Notes: generated by a model from the sequence alone, not told the origin. DNA of 28,640 bases from S012-113 sp965368405 (GCA_965368405.1 CBDUMS010000042.1:1-28640); one strand, 5' to 3'. Positions 1-8,526 are shown, counted from the first letter of the stretch. Translations and numbers: made by a program.

Positions 1-31
1 AGCTTCAAAGCTTTGTAATACCACCTTTGCT

Positions 32-970
32 CTATTTTATAAAGTCTACGGTAAAAGAACAGCCTTTGCCTAAGTCAGAGCTGACATCTATTCGACCATG
101 CAGTTTCTCAAGCAGTCGCCGGGCAATTGCTAGGCCAATCCCGGTGGGTTTGCTCTGTCCGGATCCATCCTCCAAAGTATTATAGCCGCCAAATATTCGT
201 GCAATGTGCTCTTCGCTTATACCTGGGCCTGAATCCTGAATAACAACGCTCACATAATTCTCGTCTTCACTCACACTTAGTTTAACCTCAGAATTCTTTG
301 GTGAGAAATCTACCGCATTTTGAACTACAGTCGAAATAATTTGCTGAAAATACTGCTTGTCTGTATTCAACAGGATTGAGTCAGCGGCAGCATTAATGGT
401 AATCCTGCCATTCTTAAGCTTAAGCGCTGGTTCATGCAATCGCACAACCTTCTCAATGAGCTCATTGACCGAATATTCGTGTAAGGCTAGCTGATGTTGC
501 TCAGATTCAATACGATGCACACTTAGCATAATGTCCACCATTTCGGCCGTATCCTTAGCTACTTTTTTCAGCATGTCGAGGTATTCTTCCTGATCTTTAG
601 TGAGTTGGTCTTTATTCAGTTTAACCAGCTCCACTAAACCCTCGATGTTACCTAGTGGTGCTTTTAAATCATGTGCCACCACGGAAATCATATTATTTTT
701 CTCCATGTTCAACTCCTCAAGAGCTTCGTTCTTAAACGCTAACTCCTTATTCTTCTCCGCAATTTCATCATGCTGACTTTCAATAACCTTATATTGTTTT
801 TTTAACTCCCTGAATGCCCGTACTACGAATATTAGCCCGAAAACTGCTAAAAAGGCACAAGCAATAAGAAGAATCACCAACATTTTGGAGTCAGATTCTA
901 CCAATTCGCGCGATGTTTCAATGGACTGTACATTGGATATGATTAGTAAAAATATCAGGTCAATAGTCAT
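32..970 (-). CDS. Membrane-bound sensor histidine kinase
   Basis: The 312-residue protein would sense an unknown signal and phosphorylate a response regulator that is not in this window. The N-terminus has two hydrophobic stretches (about residues 4-14 and 30-51), then a charged probable coiled coil (52-92). The dimerisation/phosphoacceptor helix carries the H-box VAHDLKAP with His100. The ATPase domain shows an N-box with Asn218 (VVQNAVDFSP), the G1 box DSGPGIS (246-252) and the G2 box GIGLAIARR (277-285). All catalytic motifs are intact. The extracellular loop between the hydrophobic segments is very short, so sensing may occur in or near the membrane, or through a partner (inference). It is divergent from tyrS with about 210 bases between them. 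No cognate regulator lies on the visible side, but the gene is close to the window edge, so one could lie just outside. Confidence 0.93.
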   Translation of the reverse strand: MTIDLIFLLIISNVQSIETSRELVESDSKMLVILLIACAFLAVFGLIFVVRAFRELKKQYKVIESQHDEIAEKNKELAFKNEALEELNMEKNNMISVVAHDLKAPLGNIEGLVELVKLNKDQLTKDQEEYLDMLKKVAKDTAEMVDIMLSVHRIESEQHQLALHEYSVNELIEKVVRLHEPALKLKNGRITINAAADSILLNTDKQYFQQIISTVVQNAVDFSPKNSEVKLSVSEDENYVSVVIQDSGPGISEEHIARIFGGYNTLEDGSGQSKPTGIGLAIARRLLEKLHGRIDVSSDLGKGCSFTVDFIK

Positions 971-1103
971 GTTGAATATGAGAATAACTTAAGGCTTTTC
1001 GAGATCTAATATAGCTTCTTAACAAGGTCTACTAGCTATCCAAAATTACAACTTCTTAATAGAATATTTTGTTTAAGAATATACTATCCCGAATATTAAT
1101 TCA

Positions 1104-1136
1104 TTGCCCGGGTGTGATCGATTCTGTATATCTTTG
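1104..1136 (+). promoter_or_regulatory. Candidate promoter of tyrS
   Basis: TATCTTTG at 1129-1136 fits the Bacteroidota -7 consensus TAnnTTTG. A TTG at 1104-1106 could be the -33 element, at a slightly long spacing of 22 bases. It lies about 45 bases upstream of the tyrS ATG. Pattern match only. Confidence 0.4.
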
Positions 1137-1180
1137 CACTTTATTTTTTTACATTTTTAGTTAGCCATACAAGGTAAAGT

Positions 1181-2458
1181 ATGAAGAATTTTATTGAAGA
1201 GTTAAAGTGGCGCGGCATGATTCATGATATTATGCCAGGATCGGAAGAAACCTTATTAGAGGGCGTTAAATCGGCCTATATTGGCTTCGATCCTACTGCT
1301 GATTCATTACATATAGGTAGCCTGGTGCAAATAATGACCCTTGTTCATTTCCAAAAATGTGGTCATAAGCCCATAGCACTGGTAGGCGGCGCAACGGGCA
1401 TGGTAGGCGATCCATCGGGCAAATCCCAGGAAAGGAACCTATTATCGGAGGATATACTACAACATAATTTATCTTGTATTCGGGAGCAGTTAAGCAAATT
1501 TCTTGATTTCGACTCTACAACCAATCCGGCCGAAATGGTTAATAATTATGATTGGTTTAAGGACTTTAATTTTCTCGATTTTATCCGGGATGTAGGGAAG
1601 CATATAACCATCAACTATATGATGGCAAAAGATTCGGTAAAGTCGAGGCTCGAAAGCGGGTTATCCTTTACGGAATTCAGTTATCAGCTCGTGCAGGGTT
1701 ATGATTTCTATTGGCTCTATGAAAATAAAGGATGTACCATACAACTGGGTGGCTCCGATCAGTGGGGAAATATTGTTACGGGCACCGAACTGATTCGGCG
1801 TAAAGCTGGTGGAGAAGCCTTTGCCATAACCACGCCCTTGATTAAGAAAGCGGACGGAACGAAGTTTGGAAAGACAGAAGGTGGTAATGTTTGGCTCGAT
1901 AAAAAGAAAACCTCACCTTATAAATTTTACCAATATTGGCTCAATGCCTCTGATGAAGATGCTGCCAATTATATAAGAATTTTTACCCTTCTAAGTAAAG
2001 AGGAAATTGAAGCGATTGAGGCTGAACATAATGACGCACCGCATTTAAGAGTATTGCAAAAAACAGTAGCCAGAGATATCACCAAGCGAGTTCATTCGCA
2101 AGAAGACCTGGATATGGCAGAAAAGGCTTCCGGCATTCTTTTTGGCAAGTCCACAAAAGAAGACCTTTCTACCTTGGATGAATCGACACTCCTATCTGTT
2201 TTCGAAGGGGTACCTCAAGCAACAATTTCAAAGGATGCATTAAGCAAATCGGTGGCTGATTTTCTCTCTGAAGGAACGGATAACCTAGTATTTACTTCGA
2301 AGGGAGAAGCTCGAAGGATGATTAAGGGAGGTGGTGTTAGCGTAAATAAGGAGAAAATTCTTGATGCTGAGCAATCAGCCGAGATAGAACTTTTACAGGG
2401 CAAATACCTCCTTGTACAAAAGGGTAAGAAGAATTACTATTTGCTTACAGTAGAATAA
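1181..2458 (+). CDS. tyrS: Tyrosyl-tRNA synthetase
   Basis: This class I aminoacyl-tRNA synthetase charges tRNA-Tyr with tyrosine in the cytoplasm. At 425 residues it has the usual bacterial TyrRS length. The HIGH motif appears as HIGS (44-47) in the context FDPTADSLHIGSL. The tyrosine-binding region contains QLVQGYDFYWLY and QLGGSDQWGNI, both typical of the family. The KMSKS motif is KFGKT (228-232), the TyrRS form. The C-terminal 65 residues look like an S4 RNA-binding domain (SKGEARRMIKGGGVSVN). The ATG start gives an N-terminus that begins at the conserved first helix. The gene stands alone on the plus strand and converges on the beta-barrel gene downstream with only nine bases between stop codons and no obvious terminator. 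Confidence 0.98.
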   Translation: MKNFIEELKWRGMIHDIMPGSEETLLEGVKSAYIGFDPTADSLHIGSLVQIMTLVHFQKCGHKPIALVGGATGMVGDPSGKSQERNLLSEDILQHNLSCIREQLSKFLDFDSTTNPAEMVNNYDWFKDFNFLDFIRDVGKHITINYMMAKDSVKSRLESGLSFTEFSYQLVQGYDFYWLYENKGCTIQLGGSDQWGNIVTGTELIRRKAGGEAFAITTPLIKKADGTKFGKTEGGNVWLDKKKTSPYKFYQYWLNASDEDAANYIRIFTLLSKEEIEAIEAEHNDAPHLRVLQKTVARDITKRVHSQEDLDMAEKASGILFGKSTKEDLSTLDESTLLSVFEGVPQATISKDALSKSVADFLSEGTDNLVFTSKGEARRMIKGGGVSVNKEKILDAEQSAEIELLQGKYLLVQKGKKNYYLLTVE

Positions 2459-2467
2459 ACCTGGTTG

Positions 2468-3073
2468 CTATTTCCAGCTGTATCCGATTGCAAATTGAAT
2501 GCTGTAATTGAAGGCCTTCGCATTAATTGTAGCGTTCTTGTTAATATTAGGTATGCCTCGTAAGTATCTAAGGTCAAAAAAGAAGCTTTCAACTCGATAG
2601 CCAATACTAGCCCAAGGTCCGTAATCAACGAAAGTTACGTTCTCGTTAATATTAGATACAACTTCGCCTACACCCGTTTTGGAAGCCTTCCTGCGCGCCC
2701 AAAGTCTGAATGACACATATCCACCCAAATTAAAACTAATGTTATTTGAGAGCGTATATTGAAGCCCTAAGGGCAAGCTTAGGTAGCCGATTGTGTTCTT
2801 TTGAGATTCATCCCCAACACGTTGTTTAGAACCCAACGTGTTTAGGTTTCCTTCTACAATAAAACCCCAACCTACTTTATTAGTTTTAGAAAATGGCCCT
2901 ATCCCCCAACCTAATTTAGGTTCGTTACCAACAACCAGAACGTTATCGGTAGTAACACCACTCGAATTAAGCCCTGCTTTAATACCCCAGCCCATATCCT
3001 GAGCCTGCAATCCCTGTGTAAAAGGCAGCAGCAGGAATAGTAAAAACAAAAGCGTGTAACGTAGAATACTCAT
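2468..3073 (-). CDS. Outer-membrane beta-barrel protein (PorT-like fold)
   Basis: This 201-residue secreted protein has a clear signal peptide (about residues 1-25, ending LQAQ). It is followed by alternating hydrophobic/polar strands rich in Gly and aromatic residues (GWGIKAGLNSSGV, GYLSLPLGLQYTLSNNISFNLGGYVSF, FFFDLRYLRGI), ending in the aromatic-terminated strand FAIGYSWK. This is the pattern of the small eight-stranded outer-membrane barrels common in Bacteroidota. No specific function can be assigned. It shares the opening theme GIKAGLN/GIKGGLN with the next gene upstream at 3126-3680, so the two are probably distant paralogues (inference). The start codon follows directly on the U-tract of a terminator-like hairpin, which is unusual. 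No later in-frame start would keep the signal peptide, so this start is favoured. Confidence 0.85.
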   Translation of the reverse strand: MSILRYTLLFLLFLLLPFTQGLQAQDMGWGIKAGLNSSGVTTDNVLVVGNEPKLGWGIGPFSKTNKVGWGFIVEGNLNTLGSKQRVGDESQKNTIGYLSLPLGLQYTLSNNISFNLGGYVSFRLWARRKASKTGVGEVVSNINENVTFVDYGPWASIGYRVESFFFDLRYLRGIPNINKNATINAKAFNYSIQFAIGYSWK

Positions 3074-3101
3074 AAAAAAAGCGGAAGGTTAACCCCTCCG
3101 C
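3074..3101 (-). terminator. Intrinsic terminator/leader hairpin abutting a start codon
   Basis: On the minus strand an 8-bp stem (3101-3094 with 3088-3081, one G-U pair) closes a short loop and is followed by seven U (3080-3074). The next three bases, 3073-3071, are the ATG of the downstream barrel gene. It lies about 25 bases after the stop codon of the 3126-3680 gene, so it can terminate that transcript. Only the minus orientation has a U-tract and fully paired stem. TAAATTTG (3111-3104, minus strand), a possible -7 promoter element, sits just upstream, so the hairpin could instead form the 5' end of a new transcript. Confidence 0.75.
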
Positions 3102-3125
3102 TTCAAATTTAAGAATTTGGTTTTA

Positions 3126-3680
3126 TTATTTCTTTAGCCAGAAGCCTACAGACAACTGAATATTGCTGTTTTTGTACTCAGAACCAACATCTGTAAATTT
3201 AGTTGTTGATGGGAAGATAAAACGGCCATGAACATCAAGAGGTCCAAGATTTACACCTAGTCCCGCAACGAAGTTAACGGTACCTGTTTCAATCTGATCC
3301 TTAACATCTCCAATCAAATCCGAATCAGCCGACATTAAAAATGAAAACTGTGGTCCAGCCTGGATTGTTAAAATTTTGAAAAGATAAAGCTTAGCTACGA
3401 TAGGAATATCGAATGAAGCAGTTTTTAATTTATCAACGCTAGGGATCTCAAACGAAGACTGCGAATAAAGGAAGTCTCCCTGAATGCCTATAATTGGTAA
3501 TTTTATTTCTACCATAGCACCACCGTGCCATCCGGTTTTAGAATCGAAGCTAATAGCTCCGCCCTGAGCTTCTAAACTAGGCAAATTCAATCCACCTTTA
3601 ATACCCAATTTCAACTGAGCTTGAGCATTGTAAGAACCAACTAATAGCAACGCTATAGCAATTAAGTAAACTTTTTTCAT
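3126..3680 (-). CDS. Outer-membrane beta-barrel protein
   Basis: A 184-residue protein with a textbook signal peptide (MKKVYLIAIALLLVGSYNAQAQ, cleavage near residue 22). The mature part shows repeated amphipathic strands: LKLGIKGGLNLPSLE, GWHGGAMVEIKLPIIGIQGDFLYSQ, SFDIPIVAKLYLFKILTIQAGPQFSFL and a terminal strand ending SVGFWLKK. This matches the 'outer membrane beta-barrel' (PF13568-like) families of Bacteroidota, whose individual roles are mostly unknown. The strand IPIVAKLY followed by a Gly-Pro-Gln-Phe turn is a hallmark of these families. A -7 element lies 25-32 bases upstream of the ATG and a terminator follows the stop, so it looks like a single-gene transcript placed after the large lipid operon. 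Confidence 0.87.
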   Translation of the reverse strand: MKKVYLIAIALLLVGSYNAQAQLKLGIKGGLNLPSLEAQGGAISFDSKTGWHGGAMVEIKLPIIGIQGDFLYSQSSFEIPSVDKLKTASFDIPIVAKLYLFKILTIQAGPQFSFLMSADSDLIGDVKDQIETGTVNFVAGLGVNLGPLDVHGRFIFPSTTKFTDVGSEYKNSNIQLSVGFWLKK

Positions 3681-3704
3681 ATTTGTTTATTTTGTTTAAG
3701 AATT

Positions 3705-3712
3705 CAAATGTA
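3705..3712 (-). promoter_or_regulatory. Candidate -7 element for the 3126-3680 gene
   Basis: The minus strand reads TACATTTG, an exact TAnnTTTG match, about 25 bases before the ATG at 3680. No good -33 TTG is present at the usual spacing (only TTTC at 3738-3735), so support is limited to the -7 motif and its position. Confidence 0.4.
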
Positions 3713-3744
3713 TAAAATATATTCTAGTAATATAGAAAAGGTAA

Positions 3745-4329
3745 CTACTTCCTAGCGGCTAATGTGTTATTTAGAATATCATCGTTCAGCCCTAATTCAG
3801 GGAACTTACCCTTAACGTTATCATAAAACTTAAAAAGTTGCACAAAATCAGCCTCGAAGTCATCAGTAGGCCACATTGGCTCTCCTATGGTAATTGTTTT
3901 ATTATTATACCCAAAACCAACAGGAATAATGGGTATTCCTGCCTTTTTAGCAATATAATAAAAGCCTGTCTTTAAGCGAGTTACTTTAGAACGTGTACCT
4001 TCGGGCGCAATTGCACAGGCAAATTTGTCGTGTTTATTAAATATATCAACTACGGCATCAACCAAGTTATTTCCTTTTGATCGATCTACGGGATACCCTC
4101 CAAGTGCGCGAAAAATAAAACCATAGGGAAACTTAAAAAGCTGGCTTTTGCCAAGAAAATTAGCATCGCCAATTCGTAAGAAAGATCTTGTGAATACACC
4201 AATAAAGAAATCGAAGTTAGCAGTATGCGGCATAACTATTATCATGAACTTATCGGGCCGAGGATCGAACGAACCTTCGATCTTCCAACCTGAATACCTA
4301 AACCACAACTTTGAAATAAAACGTAACAT
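3745..4329 (-). CDS. PlsC-type lysophospholipid acyltransferase (copy 2)
   Basis: The 194-residue protein has the glycerolipid acyltransferase signature: HX4D as HTANFD (His35, Asp40), then the glycerol-phosphate-binding EGTR at 110-113 and IPIIPVGF at 132-139. The family transfers an acyl chain to the free hydroxyl of a lysolipid, typically 1-acylglycerol-3-phosphate to phosphatidic acid, at the inner membrane face. The N-terminus is weakly hydrophobic without a clear transmembrane helix, and the protein is shorter than canonical PlsC (about 240), so the exact acceptor is uncertain. It follows the other acyltransferase by 38 bases and is the last gene of the accA run. His and Asp sit at the same residue numbers (35 and 40) in both copies, supporting a tandem duplication followed by strong divergence. 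Confidence 0.88.
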   Translation of the reverse strand: MLRFISKLWFRYSGWKIEGSFDPRPDKFMIIVMPHTANFDFFIGVFTRSFLRIGDANFLGKSQLFKFPYGFIFRALGGYPVDRSKGNNLVDAVVDIFNKHDKFACAIAPEGTRSKVTRLKTGFYYIAKKAGIPIIPVGFGYNNKTITIGEPMWPTDDFEADFVQLFKFYDNVKGKFPELGLNDDILNNTLAARK

Positions 4330-4367
4330 ATACCCAGATGATTACCACCAAAGTATAAATTTATTCT

Positions 4368-4937
4368 TTATCGCACACCTTGGTCGGGATATTTACCTGC
4401 TTTATCACGGTAAAAATCCATGATTTCGATCACATCTTTATCGTAATCGCCTGTAGGCTGAAATACGGGTCCAATACCGGCTAATTTATTCTTATAATCT
4501 AAAAACCCCAGTATAATCGGAACATTCGCTTGTTCGGCAACTCTGTAAAATCCTGTTTTCCAGCGTTTAACATATTTTCTGGTGCCCTCAGGAGTAACCA
4601 TCATTATTAATTGATCACGCTCTGTAATTTGTGATACCATGGCATCTACCATACTGATTTTCGATTTCAGATTGCCTTTTTTCGGGGTTCGATCTATAGC
4701 TATGCCTCCTAATTGTCTAACAATCCACCCGAATACCGGAGCATTTACAACTTCTTTCTTTATCGTGACCTTTACGGGTAACCCCATGATAAAGAATGCC
4801 GATCTAGCATAGAAAAAGTCCCAATAGGAAGTATGTGGGGCAGCAATTATTACTGCTTTTTTAAGGTCAACAGGGATTTCACCGGATATCTTCCAGCCGG
4901 TAATCCAAAAAATAAATCTTGAAATAGCTTTAAGCAT
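4368..4937 (-). CDS. PlsC-type lysophospholipid acyltransferase (copy 1)
   Basis: A 189-residue acyltransferase with HX4D as HTSYWD (His35, Asp40), EGTR at 117-120 and a VPIILGFLDY segment in place of the usual VPV-P block. The start matches that of its neighbour (MLKAISRFIFWITGWKISGE against MLRFISKLWFRYSGWKIEGS), showing a shared origin. Its ATG lies two bases after the hutU stop codon, so translation of the two is probably coupled. The family re-acylates lysophospholipids or makes phosphatidic acid. The patatin hydrolases upstream in the same run release such lysolipids or fatty acids, making a deacylation/re-acylation partnership plausible (inference). Confidence 0.88.
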   Translation of the reverse strand: MLKAISRFIFWITGWKISGEIPVDLKKAVIIAAPHTSYWDFFYARSAFFIMGLPVKVTIKKEVVNAPVFGWIVRQLGGIAIDRTPKKGNLKSKISMVDAMVSQITERDQLIMMVTPEGTRKYVKRWKTGFYRVAEQANVPIILGFLDYKNKLAGIGPVFQPTGDYDKDVIEIMDFYRDKAGKYPDQGVR

Positions 4938-4939
4938 AA

Positions 4940-6940
4940 TTAAAATAAGGTATCTAAAATATTAGGATCAGCATGATTGGGCAAAGTTACCTTTATATTC
5001 TGGTTCCGTGCCATTTCTCTTTTGATCGCGAAATCAGCACCCTCATTTCTTGCCCAACTCCGTCGCGCTATTCCGTTATTAACATCATATAAGAGCATAT
5101 TTTGCAACTTATTATCAGCATCGGTACTACCATCCAACACCAATCCGAAGCCGCCATTAATCACTTCGCCCCAACCTACTCCACCACCATTATGAATGGA
5201 AACCCAGGAAGCCCCTCTAAAAGAGTCACCTATCACGTTTTGAATGGCCATATCTGCTGTAAAGCTTGAGCCATCATAAATATTAGCCGTTTCCCTAAAA
5301 GGTGAATCTGTTCCCGACACATCATGATGATCGCGGCCTAAGACAACAGGTCCTTGCAGCTCGCCATTTTTTATTGCTTTGTTAAAGGCTAATGCAATTT
5401 TTATACGACCTTCAGCATCCGCGTATAAAATCCGTGCTTTAGAGCCAACTACCAGCTTGTTCTGCTTTGCACCTTTAATCCACTGTATATTATCGGCCAT
5501 TTGTTGCTGAATCTCCAGCGGAGACTCTAACATTAACTCCTTTAGCACTTCGGTTGCAAGACGATCTGTTCGATCCAGGTCCTCTTCAAGTCCACTGGTG
5601 CAAACCCAACGGAATGGACCAAAACCAAAGTCGAAACACATTGGCCCCATAATGTCCTGAACGTAGGAAGGGTATTTGAAGGATTTACCATCGGAATCGA
5701 AGATATCAGCTCCAGCCCGTCCGGCTTCTAAGAGAAAAGCATTGCCATAATCGAAGAAATAGGTTCCTTGACCAGTATGCTTATTTATAGCTTTGGTTTG
5801 CCTAATTAGAGATTTTCTTATTTCTTCCTTGAACTCATCAGGCTTGTTCGCCATCATCAGGTTTGCCTCTTCAAAGCTTAGGCCAACAGGATAATATCCT
5901 CCTGCGTATGGATTATGCAATGAGGTCTGATCAGAACCAAGATCAACAAAAATGTCTTTTTCCGCAAAATACTCCCATACATCAACAATATTGCCCAAAT
6001 AAGCGATTGACACCACCTCTTTTTCGATTTTGGCCTTGGTAACTCTTGAAGCAAGTTGATCCAAGTCCGTAAGCAGTTCATCTACCCAGCCCTGTTCATG
6101 TCTTTTTCGGGCTGCCTTTTCGTTTACTTCAGCTACTACAGAGATACAACCAGCAATGTTTCCTGCCTTTGGTTGTGCGCCACTCATTCCGCCTAAGCCC
6201 GATGAAACAAAAAGTTTACCCGCCAGGCTCTCCTTATTTGTGGCAACTTTTCTGCCTGCATTCAGCAAGGTGATTGTAGTGCCATGTACGATACCCTGTG
6301 GACCAATATACATATATGACCCGGCAGTCATTTGTCCATACTGCGTTACCCCTAAAGCATTAAATTTCTCCCAATCGTCTTGTTTTGAGTAATTCGGTAT
6401 CATCATCCCGTTCGAAACGATTACACGCGGTGCGTAATTCGATGATGGGAATAATCCCAGCGGGTGTCCGGAATACATATGTAGTGTTTGCTCATCACTC
6501 ATCGTAGCAAGATATTGCATGGTGAGTAGGTATTGAGCCCAGTTCTGAAAAACAGCGCCATTGCCACCATAGGTTATAAGCTCATGTGGATGTTGTGCTA
6601 CTGCTGGATCCAGATTATTCTGAATCATGAGCATTATAGCTCCTGCATGTGATGAAAGAAAGGGGTATTCTGCCATGGGACGTGCGTACATATCATAATC
6701 CGGACGAAATCGGTACATATAGATTCTACCATAGTGCAGTAACTCATCAGCAAATTCAGTGGCGAGTACTGAATGATGCTTATCATCGAAATAGCGCAGC
6801 GCATTAGCCACAGCAAGCTTTTTCTCTTCATTGCTGAGAATATCTTTTCGCTTGGGCGCATGGCTTATGTCGACATCATACGGCTTGGCCGCCGGAAGAT
6901 GATCTGGTATTCCCTGAAGAATCTGTTCCTTGAATGTCAT
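4940..6940 (-). CDS. hutU: Urocanate hydratase (long form)
   Basis: Urocanase adds water to urocanate to give imidazolone propionate, the second step of histidine breakdown, using tightly bound NAD+. Typical family blocks are present: YGGNGAVFQNWAQY (124-137), MYSGHPLGLFPSS (155-167), the glycine-rich NAD-binding SSGLGGMSGAQPKAG (246-260), GPFRWVCTSG (441-450), GRDHHDVSGTDSPFRET (535-551) and SIHNGGGVGWGEVINGG (581-597). At 666 residues it is about 110 longer than the common bacterial enzyme and resembles the long, eukaryote-like class. The usual signature around the conserved Cys (ARICW) reads ARILY here (502-506). No hutH, hutI or hutG is nearby. It sits between a patatin gene (3 bases upstream) and plsC (2 bases downstream), an odd place for a histidine-catabolic gene. 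Confidence 0.95.
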   Translation of the reverse strand: MTFKEQILQGIPDHLPAAKPYDVDISHAPKRKDILSNEEKKLAVANALRYFDDKHHSVLATEFADELLHYGRIYMYRFRPDYDMYARPMAEYPFLSSHAGAIMLMIQNNLDPAVAQHPHELITYGGNGAVFQNWAQYLLTMQYLATMSDEQTLHMYSGHPLGLFPSSNYAPRVIVSNGMMIPNYSKQDDWEKFNALGVTQYGQMTAGSYMYIGPQGIVHGTTITLLNAGRKVATNKESLAGKLFVSSGLGGMSGAQPKAGNIAGCISVVAEVNEKAARKRHEQGWVDELLTDLDQLASRVTKAKIEKEVVSIAYLGNIVDVWEYFAEKDIFVDLGSDQTSLHNPYAGGYYPVGLSFEEANLMMANKPDEFKEEIRKSLIRQTKAINKHTGQGTYFFDYGNAFLLEAGRAGADIFDSDGKSFKYPSYVQDIMGPMCFDFGFGPFRWVCTSGLEEDLDRTDRLATEVLKELMLESPLEIQQQMADNIQWIKGAKQNKLVVGSKARILYADAEGRIKIALAFNKAIKNGELQGPVVLGRDHHDVSGTDSPFRETANIYDGSSFTADMAIQNVIGDSFRGASWVSIHNGGGVGWGEVINGGFGLVLDGSTDADNKLQNMLLYDVNNGIARRSWARNEGADFAIKREMARNQNIKVTLPNHADPNILDTLF

Positions 6941-6943
6941 ATC

Positions 6944-7696
6944 CTATTTACTTAATAAAGTTAAATCGTTAAGAATATTTCGTGTATGATTATAGCCAAC
7001 GTTATAGAGATCTGAGGCTTGCGATAGATTAAACCCACTAAAGGCAACCAATTCGCTCGGTTCAATAACGACATCGCAAAGTTTCTTGCTAACTTCAGTA
7101 TTGCCATTAATGGCCAGCAATGAGCTCCTCTCCATAAGCAAGCGAACATTATTTAAATTATTCACTTCACCCTTAGGGTTACAGCTTACCCCGATCAGGG
7201 TTTCAACCTTCTCTCGAATCGCTTCAGCTGGCAAATTATTTAAGATGCCCCCATCAACATAATTACGCTTACCATGGACAACAGGCTTAAAAACAACCGG
7301 CACGCAACAAGAAGCTAAAATTGCGGGAATAAGCTTACCCGAACTAAAGTATTTAACCTCGCCTTTATTAATATCCGTAGCAGCCACATATAGGGGTTGG
7401 TTAAGGCCCTTAAAATTTTCGGGCAAGTAGTTCTTAAGTATCGCACCAAGCTTATCTATACTCAATAATCCTCGCCAGCTATATGAAGGTTTAAAAACTG
7501 AAAGGATATTCGTTTTCTTGATGATCTCTAAACCCTGGGAAGGTGTATGACCAGCTGCATACAGCGCGGCAGCAATTGATCCAGCGCTTGTGCCTGCTAG
7601 GTATTCCGGTACAATCTCAGCCTCGAGTAAGGCCTGCAATACTCCTAGATGAGCTATCCCTCTGGCGCCACCTCCTGAAAAGGCGATGCCTATCAT
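6944..7696 (-). CDS. Patatin-like phospholipase (soluble)
   Basis: A 250-residue patatin-fold lipid acyl hydrolase. It begins with the oxyanion-hole motif SGGGARG (7-13), then the nucleophile elbow GTSAG with Ser37, and closes the Ser-Asp dyad with DGG (148-150, Asp148) in NYVDGGILNNLP. There is no signal peptide, so it should act in the cytoplasm on membrane lipids. The family (RssA/YchK-like) has phospholipase A or acyl-hydrolase activity; the true substrate is unknown. Its ATG overlaps the stop of the MBL hydrolase gene by four bases (ATGA) and hutU starts three bases later, so it is clearly within an operon. It is one of two patatins in the run; the other is an outer-membrane fusion. Confidence 0.93.
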   Translation of the reverse strand: MIGIAFSGGGARGIAHLGVLQALLEAEIVPEYLAGTSAGSIAAALYAAGHTPSQGLEIIKKTNILSVFKPSYSWRGLLSIDKLGAILKNYLPENFKGLNQPLYVAATDINKGEVKYFSSGKLIPAILASCCVPVVFKPVVHGKRNYVDGGILNNLPAEAIREKVETLIGVSCNPKGEVNNLNNVRLLMERSSLLAINGNTEVSKKLCDVVIEPSELVAFSGFNLSQASDLYNVGYNHTRNILNDLTLLSK

Positions 7697-8526
7697 AACT
7701 CGCTAAATTTGAATTCACTATCGAGACGCACACCCTTTTCGGTATGCTTGACTGTACAGCACTCGTGTATTGGATCATGCTGAAAAACCAACACGTAATT
7801 ATTATCAGCCGCATCCTTTAAAAAAGCTGCTTTTTCTTCCATCGTTAAGAGCGGACGGGTGTCGTAGCCCATAACGTAGGGTAATGGAATATGACCAACG
7901 GATGGCAATAAATCGGCCACAAATACCAGTGTATGTCCCTTATATTTAATCTTCGGCAGCATTTGTTTATCAGTATGTCCATCCATAAACAATACTTCAA
8001 ATGGCAACTCCGAACGGCCACTTATTGGAATAAATTTCAAATGACCTGACTCCTGCATGGGGATAATATTTTCGCTAATGAAAGATGCCTTTTCTCTCGG
8101 GTTCGGCTTGTTTGCCCAATTCCAGTGACCTTCATTCGACCAGTACGTAGCATTCTTAAAAGTTGGAACTAAATGCTCGCCTTCATCTGTAATTCCACCA
8201 CCACAATGATCAAAATGTAAATGCGTTAGCATCATGTCCGAAACATCATCGGGTTGTAAGTCGATATTATTTAAACCCTTAATTAGATTATCATCGCCGT
8301 GGAGATAATAGTGACTGAAAAACTTTTCAGATTGTTTATTGCCAATGCCATTATCAACCAGAATTACTCGATTACCATCTTTTATCACCAAAGAACGCAT
8401 TGCCCAGGAGCATAGATTGTTTTCATCGGCAGGATTGCTCCTTTGCCATAATGATTTAGGCACTACTCCAAACATAGCGCCGCCATCAAGCTTAAAATAT
8501 CCAGTATTGATTAATTCTATTTCCAT
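7693..8526 (-). CDS. MBL-fold metallo-hydrolase
   Basis: A 277-residue metallo-beta-lactamase-fold enzyme with a complete two-metal site: HLHFDH (102-107), a His at GHTD (184), Asp205 in FVADLL and His250 in FQHD. It lacks a signal peptide. The arrangement resembles the lactonase-like MBL group that includes AHL lactonases, but the same scaffold also hosts phosphodiesterases, thioesterases and other esterases, so no substrate is claimed. It is placed between two patatin phospholipase genes, one base after the outer-membrane patatin and overlapping the soluble one by four bases. Hydrolysis of a lipid-derived ester or lactone is therefore an attractive but unproven idea. Confidence 0.9.
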   Translation of the reverse strand: MEIELINTGYFKLDGGAMFGVVPKSLWQRSNPADENNLCSWAMRSLVIKDGNRVILVDNGIGNKQSEKFFSHYYLHGDDNLIKGLNNIDLQPDDVSDMMLTHLHFDHCGGGITDEGEHLVPTFKNATYWSNEGHWNWANKPNPREKASFISENIIPMQESGHLKFIPISGRSELPFEVLFMDGHTDKQMLPKIKYKGHTLVFVADLLPSVGHIPLPYVMGYDTRPLLTMEEKAAFLKDAADNNYVLVFQHDPIHECCTVKHTEKGVRLDSEFKFSEL

